DNA of 17,944 nucleotides from an uncultured Collinsella sp. (GCA_900541475.1 UQJV01000043.1:1-17944), one strand, 5' to 3'. Counted from the stretch's first letter, positions 11,535 to 17,849 are shown. Program-made: numbers and translations. The notes: a model not told the origin generated them from the sequence alone.

Positions 11535-12924
11535 ACTCCTCGGTATGCGCCCCATCAAGCTCATAGAACTTGGTGGATGCCGGCAGGAACATCAGGTCGA
11601 CGTCGCCGATCGGGCCCGAACGGTTCTTAGCCACGACAATACGCGTAACGCCCTCGTCGGGTCGGTCGTCGCGCGAGGCCTCGGCCTCGTCGGCAGATCG
11701 GTCCAAGAACATGACGATATCGGCATCCTGCTCGATGGAGCCCGATTCACGCAGGTCGGACAGCTGCGGGCGCTTGCCGGTACGGGATTCAACCTGACGC
11801 GACAACTGCGACAGCGCGATCAGCGGGATCTTGAGCTCCTTGGCCATAATCTTCAGGCCACGCGACATCTCGGAGACCTCGACGGTACGGCTCTCGGAAC
11901 GACGGCCCGGCGGAGGACTCACCAGCTGCAGGTAGTCCAGAATGATGATTGCCTTCTCCTTGTTATGGAGCATACGGCGGCTCTTGGCGCGAATCTCGGT
12001 CACCGTGGTGCCGGGCGTATCGTCAATCAGAATATCGAGCTTGGACAGCGTCTGCGTGGCCTCATTGATATTGGCCCACTGCTCGGGGCTAATGCGGCCC
12101 GTACGGAAATCGCTGATCGAGATCATGGCATAAGCGCAAATCAGACGCTGGGCAATTTCCTTGCCCGACATCTCCAGCGAGAAGAAGCCGACGGTATAGC
12201 CAGCGGCGGCGGCATTGAGCGCCAAGTTCAGGGCGAACGACGTCTTACCCACGGCGGGGCGGGCGCCGATAATGATGAGCTGGCCCTCGCGGAAGCCCAT
12301 GAGCATACGATCGAGCGACGGGAAGCCCGTGGGCACGCCTGCGGCCTGACCGCCGGCCTTGCACACTTCCTCGGCCTCGTTATAGGCCTCGACCATAAAC
12401 TCGGTCAGCGTCTTGTAGCTCGACTTGACCTCACGCGCCGTGACCTTGAGCAGCTTGCTCTCAGCCAGCTCCACGACCTCCTTAGTATCGGTGGGGGCGT
12501 TGTAGGCCAGCGCGTTGATCTCGTTGGTGGCGCCAATCAGCTCGCGCAACATCGAGTCGCGACGAACGATGGCGGCATGGTGCTGCCAGTTGACGAGCGA
12601 CAGGGTCTGACCCATCAGCTCCAAAATGTACGCCTCGCCACCCACGGCATCGAGCTTGTTGATGCTTCGCAGGTAATCGATCAGCGAGATGGAGTCGATG
12701 GGGATGCGACTGTTGTACATATCGACCATCGCGGTATAGATGGTCTTATGAATGGGCCGATAGAAGTCATCGGGCTGCAGCTCGACCTGAGCCTCTTCGA
12801 CCACCTCGGGCGATAGCAGCATAGCGGCCAGTACGTTGGCCTCTGCATCTTGGTTTTGGGGGAGACCCAACTTGGAGCCACGGTCCTCGACCGTCAGCCC
12901 CCTCTCCCTATCGTCATATGCCAT
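11533..12924 (-). CDS. dnaB: Replicative DNA helicase
   Basis: Hexameric ATP-driven helicase that unwinds DNA at the fork. The 463-residue protein has the N-terminal domain (about 15-115, beginning LPQNQDAEANVLAAMLL), a linker, and the RecA-like ATPase domain with Walker A GARPAVGKTS (about 217-226), Walker B IIILDYLQL, and later motifs ALSQLSRQVE and LRESGSIEQDAD. No intein interrupts it. ATGs at 12936 and 12930 are in frame, but GAGG is placed seven bases before the ATG at 12924 and too close to the others, so the protein should begin MAYDDRERGL. The upstream rplI terminator means it needs its own promoter in 12925-13074; I see only weak candidates (TTGCCA with TATAGC at 15-base spacing). 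Confidence 0.98.
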   Translation of the reverse strand: MAYDDRERGLTVEDRGSKLGLPQNQDAEANVLAAMLLSPEVVEEAQVELQPDDFYRPIHKTIYTAMVDMYNSRIPIDSISLIDYLRSINKLDAVGGEAYILELMGQTLSLVNWQHHAAIVRRDSMLRELIGATNEINALAYNAPTDTKEVVELAESKLLKVTAREVKSSYKTLTEFMVEAYNEAEEVCKAGGQAAGVPTGFPSLDRMLMGFREGQLIIIGARPAVGKTSFALNLALNAAAAGYTVGFFSLEMSGKEIAQRLICAYAMISISDFRTGRISPEQWANINEATQTLSKLDILIDDTPGTTVTEIRAKSRRMLHNKEKAIIILDYLQLVSPPPGRRSESRTVEVSEMSRGLKIMAKELKIPLIALSQLSRQVESRTGKRPQLSDLRESGSIEQDADIVMFLDRSADEAEASRDDRPDEGVTRIVVAKNRSGPIGDVDLMFLPASTKFYELDGAHTEE

Positions 12925-13074
12925 GAGCATCCTCATTCATATCGCTTGCGAGCATCCATAGTATCAGCCACGGCTATAAATCGAGCCGCGCCTTGGCAAT
13001 CATCACCGAACCAAACGGGTAAACGGTCCTATGCACGGGACCGCATCTCAATGACTGCTATGAACTCACCCAGC

Positions 13075-13115
13075 GCAAAAAACAAAAGGGCGCCCTGGTC
13101 TCCCAGAGCGCCCTT
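13075..13115 (-). terminator. Rho-independent terminator after rplI
   Basis: An 8-bp AAGGGCGC/GCGCCCTT base, a mismatch, then CTGG/CCAG with a 4-base loop (13086-13115), followed on the minus strand by TTTTGTTTTTT. It ends the rpsF-ssb-rpsR-rplI unit 32 bases after the rplI stop. Confidence 0.92.
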
Positions 13116-13147
13116 CTTAGAACAAGATTGTTGCGTTGCAGCAAATG

Positions 13148-13687
13148 CTACTCGGCAGCAGCCTCGGTCTCGACCTCGGCGGTCTCGGCCTCGGCGACCT
13201 CAGCGGCCTCCTCGACCTCAGTCTCGGCAGCGAGCTCCTCGGCGGTAACGCCGACGAGAACGACAACCTCGGCCTTGATCTCGCGGTACAGCGAGATAGC
13301 GACGGTGTGGGCACCGGCAACCTTGATGGGCTTACCGAGCTCGACGCGCTTGCGGTCGATGTCCATACCGAGCTGATCCTTGATGGCGTCAGCGATCATA
13401 GCGGCGGTAACGGAGCCAAAGAGGATGCCCTCGTCGCCAACCTTGACGTCAACGGTGACCTGCTTGCCCTCGAAGGCAGCCTTGGTCTCGTTGGCAGTAG
13501 CCAGACGGACGGCCTCGCGCTTGGCGATGTTGTTGCGACGCTCGTCAAGCTGCTTGAGGTTGCCCTTGGTGGCGGCAACAGCGAGCTTCTTGGGGAACAG
13601 GAAGTTCTCAGCGTAACCCTGAGCGACCTCTACGACGTCACCCTCGCCGCCCTTGCCCTTGATCTCATCGAGAAGAATAACCTTCAT
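13148..13687 (-). CDS. rplI: 50S ribosomal protein L9
   Basis: Large-subunit protein L9, which binds 23S rRNA with its N-terminal domain and reaches toward the neighbouring ribosome. The signature GKGGEGDVVEVAQGYAENFL lies at about residues 11-30, followed by the long connecting helix (KGNLKQLDERRNNIAKREA) and the C-terminal domain to about 150. The protein has 179 residues against about 150 usually; the extra part is a tail built almost only of Ala, Glu, Val and Thr (about 150-179). The ATG at 13687 follows AAGGGAG at seven-base spacing and lies 15 bases after the rpsR stop. It is the last gene of the S6-SSB-S18-L9 operon. Confidence 0.97.
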   Translation of the reverse strand: MKVILLDEIKGKGGEGDVVEVAQGYAENFLFPKKLAVAATKGNLKQLDERRNNIAKREAVRLATANETKAAFEGKQVTVDVKVGDEGILFGSVTAAMIADAIKDQLGMDIDRKRVELGKPIKVAGAHTVAISLYREIKAEVVVLVGVTAEELAAETEVEEAAEVAEAETAEVETEAAAE

Positions 13688-13702
13688 GATGCGTCTCCCT
13701 TC

Positions 13703-13969
13703 TTAGCCGCGGTCGCGGTTGCCACGAGAGGAAACCACGGGGACGGTGTACGGCAGGAGAGCCATCTCGCGGGCGCGCTTGATGGCGTTGGCGATGTCAT
13801 GCTGATGCTGCGTGCAAGCGCCAGTGACGCGACGGGGCTTGATCTTGCCACGGTCGGTCATGTACTTACGGAGAAGCTGAGTGTCCTTATAGTCGATGAA
13901 CTCAGTGTTCTCCTTGCAGAACTGGCAGTACTTACGACGCGGCTGACGTGCAGAATAATCATTAGCCAT
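13703..13969 (-). CDS. rpsR: 30S ribosomal protein S18
   Basis: Small-subunit protein S18, which pairs with S6 on the 16S rRNA platform. The core is RRKYCQFCKENTEFIDYKD...LLRKYMTDRGKIKPRRVTGACTQHQ...AIKRAREMALLPY. The CxxC pair with the later Cys and His suggests a zinc-binding (C+) form, which in some actinobacteria coexists with a zinc-free paralogue. The ATG at 13969 (MANDYSARQ), preceded by AAAGG, gives the usual length of 88 residues; the frame opens 17 codons further up, but that stretch encodes nothing family-like. It lies 72 bases after ssb, with a stable hairpin between them. Confidence 0.97.
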   Translation of the reverse strand: MANDYSARQPRRKYCQFCKENTEFIDYKDTQLLRKYMTDRGKIKPRRVTGACTQHQHDIANAIKRAREMALLPYTVPVVSSRGNRDRG

Positions 13970-13988
13970 GTCAAAATACCTTTCATTT

Positions 13989-14014
13989 GGCAACTTCGGC
14001 GAGCCGAAGCCGCC
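13989..14014 (-). other. Stem-loop between ssb and rpsR
   Basis: On the transcript an 11-bp stem (GGC, two G-U pairs, then CTTCGG/CCGAAG) closes the loop CUCG. A competing fold uses the same bases to make a C(UUCG)G tetraloop hairpin (13998-14014). It has no T-tract and lies 19 bases before the rpsR ATG, so it is more likely a processing, stability or translation-control element than a terminator. Confidence 0.45.
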
Positions 14015-14041
14015 TCTCACTCAAAAATAGGCGAACAACCC

Positions 14042-14494
14042 TTAGAACGGGATGTCCTCATCGTAGACGTCGACCGCGGGCGGCGTAGCCACCGGTGCGG
14101 CAGGACGTGCTGCGGGCGTGGGAGCTGCGGGGGCGTAACCGCCCTGATCGTAGCCACCCTGGCCACCACGGGAGCTCATAAACTCGATTTCATCGACGAT
14201 GACCTCAAGCTTGCTCCTGCGCTGACCGTCGCGCTCCCAAGAGCTGTAGCGCAGCTTGCCCTCGATCGCGACCTTGTTTCCCTTTGCCAGGAAACGGCTC
14301 ACGGCCTCGGCGCGGGTGCCAAACATAGTGCAGTCGACAAAGTTGGGATAGTCCTCCCACTCGCCAGTCTGCGCATTGCGGCGACGATCGTTCACGGCGA
14401 CGCCAAAGGACAGAACCTGGGTTCCGCCGGCGGTGGCGCGCAGCTCGGGATCGCGGGTGAGGTTACCGGTGATGTTCACTCGATTGATGCTCAT
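14042..14494 (-). CDS. ssb: Single-stranded DNA-binding protein
   Basis: Coats single-stranded DNA during replication and repair, usually as a tetramer. The 150-residue protein has the OB fold at about 1-105 (NITGNLTRDPELRAT, FGVAVNDR, FVDCTMFGTRAEAVSRFLAKG), a flexible Gly/Gln/Tyr then Ala/Pro linker, and the acidic tip DEDIPF that binds partner proteins. Its place between the S6 and S18 genes identifies it as the housekeeping SSB. The upstream site is weak (AGGAAG about ten bases before ATG), so translation may depend partly on coupling with rpsF, 48 bases upstream. Confidence 0.98.
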   Translation of the reverse strand: MSINRVNITGNLTRDPELRATAGGTQVLSFGVAVNDRRRNAQTGEWEDYPNFVDCTMFGTRAEAVSRFLAKGNKVAIEGKLRYSSWERDGQRRSKLEVIVDEIEFMSSRGGQGGYDQGGYAPAAPTPAARPAAPVATPPAVDVYDEDIPF

Positions 14495-14542
14495 AACTCA
14501 CTACTTCCTCTTGGGGCACAAGCCCAGTCCAAAACGACAGTC

Positions 14543-14836
14543 TTACTCCTGGTCGTCGCGACGGACGATCATGTGGCGGACCACAGCGTCGGTGATGCGC
14601 AGGACGCGATCAAGCTCGGCGATCTGGGTAGGATCTGCGTGGAAGTTGATGAGGGTGTAGTCACCATCGGTGAGGTCGTTGATCTCGTAGGCGAGCTTGC
14701 GCTTGCCCCACTCGTCAACGGAGTCGACCTTGCCAGCGCCCTCAGCGATCGTGGTATCGATACGCTTCATAACAGCGAGACGAGTCTCGGGGTCGAGCGA
14801 CGGGTCAACAAAGAACAGCAGTTCATAAGCCTTCAT
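14543..14836 (-). CDS. rpsF: 30S ribosomal protein S6
   Basis: Small-subunit protein S6, partner of S18. The 97-residue product (MKAYELLFFVDPSLDPE..., WGKRKLAYEINDLTDGDYTLINFHADP, ending RHMIVRRDDQE) matches family length. The ATG at 14836 has an ideal AGGAGGTGA site; an upstream start seven codons earlier would overlap that site and is rejected. It is the first gene of the S6-SSB-S18-L9 operon. In many bacteria this operon is fed back by the S6:S18 complex binding the leader; here a different-looking hairpin (14863-14891) precedes the site. Confidence 0.97.
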   Translation of the reverse strand: MKAYELLFFVDPSLDPETRLAVMKRIDTTIAEGAGKVDSVDEWGKRKLAYEINDLTDGDYTLINFHADPTQIAELDRVLRITDAVVRHMIVRRDDQE

Positions 14837-14841
14837 ATTGT

Positions 14842-14891
14842 CACCTCCTCTGGGCAAATGTGGCTTCAGGTCGTGAAGGTGCGCCTGAAGC
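14842..14891 (-). promoter_or_regulatory. rpsF leader hairpin with anti-Shine-Dalgarno loop
   Basis: GCTTCAGG (14884-14891) pairs with CCTGAAGC (14863-14870) over 8 bp, continued by two CG pairs after a bulged A. The 8-base loop CACCUUCA (14874-14881) is complementary over seven bases (one G-U) to GGAGGUG of the rpsF ribosome binding site (14842-14848). A loop-to-site pseudoknot could therefore close translation. The CCG bulge known for S6:S18 leader motifs is not seen. Confidence 0.45.
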
Positions 14892-14907
14892 AGGAAAAGA
14901 CTTGGTA

Positions 14908-14936
14908 ATAATATCTTTCAACCTCCCAGGCTGCAA
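14908..14936 (-). promoter_or_regulatory. Candidate rpsF operon promoter
   Basis: TATTAT (14908-14913) and TTGCAG (14931-14936) with a 17-base spacer, about 70 bases before the rpsF ATG. The -35 is only half matched; placement upstream of the leader hairpin is consistent. Confidence 0.35.
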
Positions 14937-15297
14937 GAATAAGCAGCTACAACCTCATGACCTCCACATATGTCCATGCTTACATGGCTCTTCATGCGTA
15001 TTCCAACCAAATGCTGACCAAGAGCTTGACGGATTCGATAGCAAGATACGCCGCGGCGAGGCAAACCAAATCAAACCGCAGGTCGCCGATTGCAGGGTTG
15101 TGGTCGCAAAATGCATACCATCGGTTCGATCGATTGCTTCAAAATTTTAAAATTCGCCGCCACGTCATTCATGAATACCTATTTTGAACAGGTTATCGAG
15201 AGGGATCTGGCTGGTCAGGATGCTTTTTTAGTACTTATCTTGCGCATGCCGGATACGGCCGCGGAGCGAGCGGTTTAAAAAATGCCAAGTTTTCTGT

Positions 15298-15325
15298 TTG
15301 CACTTTTCGATTCCTCGTGTATACT
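15298..15325 (+). promoter_or_regulatory. Candidate tRNA-Ser promoter
   Basis: TTGCAC (15298-15303), a 16-base spacer and TATACT (15320-15325), with the predicted start about ten bases before the first tRNA base at 15342. Alternatively TTTGCA one base earlier gives a 17-base spacer. Confidence 0.5.
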
Positions 15326-15341
15326 GACTTTCGCATTTAAC

Positions 15342-15432
15342 GGAGAGTTGTCCGAGTGGCCGAAGGAGCACGATTGGAAATCGTGTAGGCGTCAAAAGCG
15401 TCTCCAGGGTTCAAATCCCTGACTCTCCGCCA
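15342..15432 (+). tRNA. tRNA-Ser(GGA)
   Basis: The acceptor GGAGAGT pairs with ACTCTCC, followed by discriminator G and an encoded CCA (15430-15432). The anticodon stem ACGAT/ATCGT carries the loop TTGGAAA, so the anticodon is GGA (codons UCC, UCU). The long variable arm (GGCGTCAAAAGCGTC) is typical of serine tRNAs, and the T arm is CAGGG-TTCAAAT-CCCTG. It is followed ten bases later by a terminator hairpin. Confidence 0.96.
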
Positions 15433-15440
15433 GTTAATTC

Positions 15441-15471
15441 CAAAGCAGGCCTTAGAGCCTGCTTTGTTTTT
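15441..15471 (+). terminator. Terminator after tRNA-Ser(GGA)
   Basis: A 10-bp stem (CAAAGCAGGC with GCCTGCTTTG), a 6-base loop CTTAGA and five T residues. It ends ten bases before the second tRNA gene, which shows no promoter of its own. Confidence 0.87.
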
Positions 15472-15480
15472 ACCCCACGC

Positions 15481-15571
15481 GGAGGGGTGGCAGAGTGGTT
15501 GAATGCGGCGGTCTCGAAAACCGTTTGGCCTGTATAAGGTCACGAGGGTTCGAATCCCTCCTCCTCCGCCA
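15481..15571 (+). tRNA. tRNA-Ser(CGA)
   Basis: The acceptor GGAGGGG pairs with CTCCTCC (one G-U), with discriminator G and an encoded CCA (15569-15571). The anticodon stem GCGGT/ACCGT carries the loop CTCGAAA, so the anticodon is CGA (codon UCG). A long variable arm and the T arm GAGGG-TTCGAAT-CCCTC complete the serine type. Its last 25 bases before the final A are repeated in inverted orientation at 15636-15660. Confidence 0.96.
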
Positions 15572-15582
15572 TTTAGATTGAG

Positions 15583-15610
15583 AAAGCTCCCAGGAAAGGG
15601 AGCTTTTTTG
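15583..15610 (+). terminator. Terminator after tRNA-Ser(CGA)
   Basis: A 9-bp stem (AAAGCTCCC with GGGAGCTTT), a 6-base loop AGGAAA and a run of six T residues that overlaps the end of the stem. Confidence 0.93.
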
Positions 15611-15635
15611 TTTTGAGTCCCTAACAAGCAAATAC

Positions 15636-15660
15636 GGCGGAGGAGGAGGGATTCGAACCC
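15636..15660 (-). repeat. Inverted partial copy of the tRNA-Ser(CGA) 3' end
   Basis: Read on the minus strand, these 25 bases equal 15546-15570: part of the T arm, the 3' acceptor strand, the discriminator base and CC. The match stops abruptly on both sides, and the rest of a tRNA is absent. Fragments of tRNA 3' ends are typical scars of integrated elements (att sites), but the inverted orientation and the absence of an integrase here leave a small inversion or tRNA remnant as alternatives. Confidence 0.75.
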
Positions 15661-15681
15661 AATAGGGCGCGGAGCGTAAAG

Positions 15682-15705
15682 AAAACGCGCCCGTGGCGCG
15701 TTTTT
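15682..15705. terminator. Bidirectional terminator-like hairpin
   Basis: A 10-bp perfect stem (AAAACGCGCC with GGCGCGTTTT) around the 3-base loop CGT. The A and T arms give a T-tract on either strand, five bases on the plus strand. Confidence 0.65.
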
Positions 15706-15714
15706 AGCGCAGCG

Positions 15715-15762
15715 CGGTCGGCGCCAGCCGACCGGATAAATTTTGAGCTTCGCTCAAAATTT
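15715..15762. repeat. Two adjacent hairpin repeats
   Basis: The first is CGGTCGG/CCGACCG with a 6-base loop (15715-15734). Three bases later an 11-bp perfect stem AAATTTTGAGC/GCTCAAAATTT closes a 3-base loop (15738-15762). Neither has a following T-tract. Together with the preceding hairpin they look like a compound palindromic intergenic repeat. Confidence 0.5.
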
Positions 15763-15907
15763 GGACATCACTCCTATTCAGCCACGCCCCCATCGCGTTC
15801 AGCATCAACCCAGCCCCGACCGTTTGCCGAGCAATAGGGTCGCAATCGGCGCCGAACATGTACTATGTACGGGCATTGTCCAAACCCGCAACTCAAAGGA
15901 CCCCATC

Positions 15908-16597
15908 TTGCCCGTCGTCGCCGCTGTAACCGTTACCTCACATGCCTCGGATGCCATGGTCGCTATCCCATTTTGGCTCGAGATGTTCGCCGTTGTCGCT
16001 GCATCGATCTCGGGTGTGCTGGTTGCGCGCGAACATAAGCTCGACCTGGTGGGCGCGGTCGCGCTCGCGGTGGTCTGCGGTCTGGGCGGCGGTCTTTTGC
16101 GTGATATGACACTCCAGGTCGGCAACGTCTATATCCTCAACCAGCCAATGGCGCTGCCGCTCTCCATCGCCACGGCGGCCATCATCTACATCTTCCCGGC
16201 GATTGTCGACAAGCCCGATAAACTCATTCCCCTGCTCGATATCATCTCGGTCGGCATCTATGCGGCAACCGGCGCGGACAAGGCGCTGGTCTACGGATTT
16301 GCACCCGCCGTATGCGTCATGATGGGCTTCTTCACCGCGGTGGGCGGCGGCATGCTGCGCGACGGCTTTATGGGCGTGGTTCCGGGCATTTTCCAACGTA
16401 CTAACTTTTATGCCATCGCCGCCATCGCCGGATCGACAAGCTATGTGTGTCTCGTTATGAGCGGCATCATGAGCAATGTCGCCGCGCTGGTCGTATGCGT
16501 TGTCGTGACCATGGGTCTGCGCTGGCTCTCGCTGCGCTTTGACATCAAAAGCCCTACCGAAGAAGACATCGCGCGCTTTTTGCATCGCAAAAAGTAG
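15908..16597 (+). CDS. TRIC/UPF0126-family membrane channel protein
   Basis: A 229-residue integral membrane protein of the family that includes E. coli YadS/YicG, related to trimeric intracellular cation channels; the physiological ion in bacteria is not settled. Two internal repeats each carry the family glycine motif: GLGGGLLRD at about 58-66 and VGGGMLRD at about 145-152, each within pairs of hydrophobic helices, seven segments in all. I chose the TTG at 15908 because AAAGGA sits seven bases upstream and the resulting length fits the family. The frame is open 55 codons further up through non-conserved sequence, and an internal ATG at 15956 lacks a good site. It stands alone, downstream of the repeat patch. 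Confidence 0.88.
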   Translation: MPVVAAVTVTSHASDAMVAIPFWLEMFAVVAASISGVLVAREHKLDLVGAVALAVVCGLGGGLLRDMTLQVGNVYILNQPMALPLSIATAAIIYIFPAIVDKPDKLIPLLDIISVGIYAATGADKALVYGFAPAVCVMMGFFTAVGGGMLRDGFMGVVPGIFQRTNFYAIAAIAGSTSYVCLVMSGIMSNVAALVVCVVVTMGLRWLSLRFDIKSPTEEDIARFLHRKK

Positions 16598-16666
16598 ACA
16601 GCGCGGCACGACCCTCCGAAATGCAACTGAGAGGTTCTTTTAGAGCGCCCGCGCGTTGGGTACCCT

Positions 16667-16691
16667 GTTAGATACATGTCGAGTATCTAAC
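16667..16691 (+). promoter_or_regulatory. Inverted repeat before the bactofilin-like gene
   Basis: A perfect 9-bp dyad, GTTAGATAC and GTATCTAAC, with a 7-base centre (ATGTCGA), ending one base before the GAAGGA ribosome binding site. The size and symmetry suit a dimeric repressor operator; an mRNA hairpin guarding the site is the alternative. Confidence 0.5.
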
Positions 16692-16703
16692 GAAGGATTC
16701 ACT

Positions 16704-17849
16704 ATGCCCTGCAACCTAGCACCGTCGACCCAGCGCCGTAAAGCGCGGGCCCGCATCGTCCTCCTATTCGCACTGATTGCGCTTGCGCTGACCGTACTGC
16801 CCACGGCGTCGTTCGCCGGCACAGACACCGCGGGCAACGTACTCGCAACCGAAGCCGACTCAACTCCGTCTGGCGCCGAGGGCGACCTGTACTGGGCCGG
16901 CCAAAACCTTAACCTGGACGATGCCTCTATCGACCGCGATATTATCGCAGCGGGCGACAGCCTATCGATTCGCGACTGCACCGTAGGCGGAGCCGTTCGC
17001 CTGGCGGCGCGCACCATCGATATCTCCAAAACCGCCATCGATGGCAGCGTGACGGTAGCCGGTCAGCACGTCGTGCTCAACACCGGTAGCACCGCCAACT
17101 GTTTTTACGCGATGGGCGAGACGGTTGCCCTGCGCGGCTCTGCCAAGTCGGCAGCGCTCGCGGGCAGTACGGTAACCATCGACGGCACCGTCGATGGCGA
17201 TGTCGAGGTCTGGGCCGACAAACTCATCCTGGGTAAAAACGCTCACATCACCGGCACGGTGAACGCCCATATCTCCGAGGATCCCGAGCGGGCCGAGGGC
17301 GCTCAGGTCGGGGCCCTCAAGATTGACCGCACCGAGAACGAGAACACCTCTACGATTAACGACACCATCGGCGGCATCGTTGCCGCGGCGCTTTCTACCT
17401 GCTTTGTCGCACTGCTGCTCGAGCTCGTCTTTCCGCGTGCGACCACCAGTGCCGCCGGCATGCTCCGCCAGCGTCCCACGCCGCTGTGGGTGAGCGGTCT
17501 TTTGGGCACGGCGGCCGCCATTCCCGCCGTCCTGCTGCTCATCATCTCGATTGCAGGCCTGTCACTCGCCGGTGCCCTCATGTGCGCCGTAATCGGTATC
17601 GCCCTAGTCTCGGCGGCATTTACGGGCACCGCGATCGCACGCATGGTCGGACACAACCAGAACCGCTACGCCATGGCCGCCGTGGGCGGTATCGCCGCGG
17701 GCGCACTCACGGCACTCCCCCTTATGGGCAGCTTTGTCAGCGGCGTAGCCTTCGTCTTTACGCTCGGTTACGCCATCCAGATCATCTGGCGCAACGCCCG
17801 CCTCAAGCCGCAGCAGACCGCCAACACCCCGGGCCTTCCCTCCGCCTAA
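16704..17849 (+). CDS. Exported/membrane protein with bactofilin-like repeat region
   Basis: A 381-residue protein in three parts. A signal-like N-terminus (Arg/Lys-rich, hydrophobic 18-34, likely cleavage after ASFA at residue 38) is followed by a region at about 48-195 of short repeated strands rich in Gly, Asp, Ala and Val (DLYWAGQNLNLDDASIDRD, GAVRLAARTIDISKTAIDG, GTVDGDVEVWADKLILGKN). These resemble the polymer-forming, right-handed beta-helix of bactofilins. Several membrane helices follow (about 223-243, 258-314, 322-361). The ATG at 16704 follows AAGGA at seven-base spacing; the frame begins 16 codons earlier, through the inverted repeat. Exact function is unknown; an envelope scaffold or anchor is plausible. 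Unlike classical cytoplasmic bactofilins, the repeat region should lie outside the membrane. Confidence 0.82.
   Translation: MPCNLAPSTQRRKARARIVLLFALIALALTVLPTASFAGTDTAGNVLATEADSTPSGAEGDLYWAGQNLNLDDASIDRDIIAAGDSLSIRDCTVGGAVRLAARTIDISKTAIDGSVTVAGQHVVLNTGSTANCFYAMGETVALRGSAKSAALAGSTVTIDGTVDGDVEVWADKLILGKNAHITGTVNAHISEDPERAEGAQVGALKIDRTENENTSTINDTIGGIVAAALSTCFVALLLELVFPRATTSAAGMLRQRPTPLWVSGLLGTAAAIPAVLLLIISIAGLSLAGALMCAVIGIALVSAAFTGTAIARMVGHNQNRYAMAAVGGIAAGALTALPLMGSFVSGVAFVFTLGYAIQIIWRNARLKPQQTANTPGLPSA

Larger units (their letters stand above)
14837..15341. other. Divergent intergenic region between rpsF and the tRNA genes
   Basis: About 500 bases with no convincing gene. It holds the rpsF leader and candidate promoter on the minus strand and the tRNA promoter on the plus strand. 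Between them (about 14940-15280) the sequence is less GC-rich than the genes, with AT tracts near 15135-15180. A short plus-strand frame from ATG 15170 to 15278 (MNTYFEQVIERDL...) has no ribosome binding site and no recognised family; it could be a decayed gene end but is not supported. Confidence 0.6.
15572..15907. other. Intergenic patch dense in inverted repeats
   Basis: Between the second tRNA and the channel gene there is no convincing gene. In order it holds a terminator, the inverted tRNA fragment, a bidirectional terminator-like hairpin (15682-15705), a 7-bp hairpin CGGTCGG/CCGACCG (15715-15734) and an 11-bp AT-rich hairpin (15738-15762, AAATTTTGAGC). About 145 bases (15763-15907) upstream of the channel gene show no clear structure. 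Confidence 0.65.

Noticed and set aside
13136..14908. 590-codon plus-strand frame across rplI, rpsR, ssb and rpsF
   Set aside because: It crosses four certain minus-strand genes and their gaps; the Leu/Gly/Asp/Ser repeats mirror their codons. It is coincidental openness.
14860..15187. Two overlapping small plus-strand frames upstream of the tRNAs
   Set aside because: They overlap each other and the rpsF promoter and leader, lack ribosome binding sites, and have no protein-like pattern.
15090..15278. Short plus-strand frame ending MNTYFEQVIERDL...AERAV
   Set aside because: No ribosome binding site and no recognised family; it sits in a promoter-bearing gap. It could be a decayed gene, but nothing supports expression.
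15337..15627. Minus-strand frame across both tRNA genes
   Set aside because: It is a translation of tRNA sequence in antisense; such peptides (e.g. containing GGGGGIRTLV) are a common false annotation.
15938..16609. Minus-strand frame opposite the TRIC-type channel gene
   Set aside because: The plus-strand frame has clear membrane helices and both glycine motifs; the reverse frame is its shadow.
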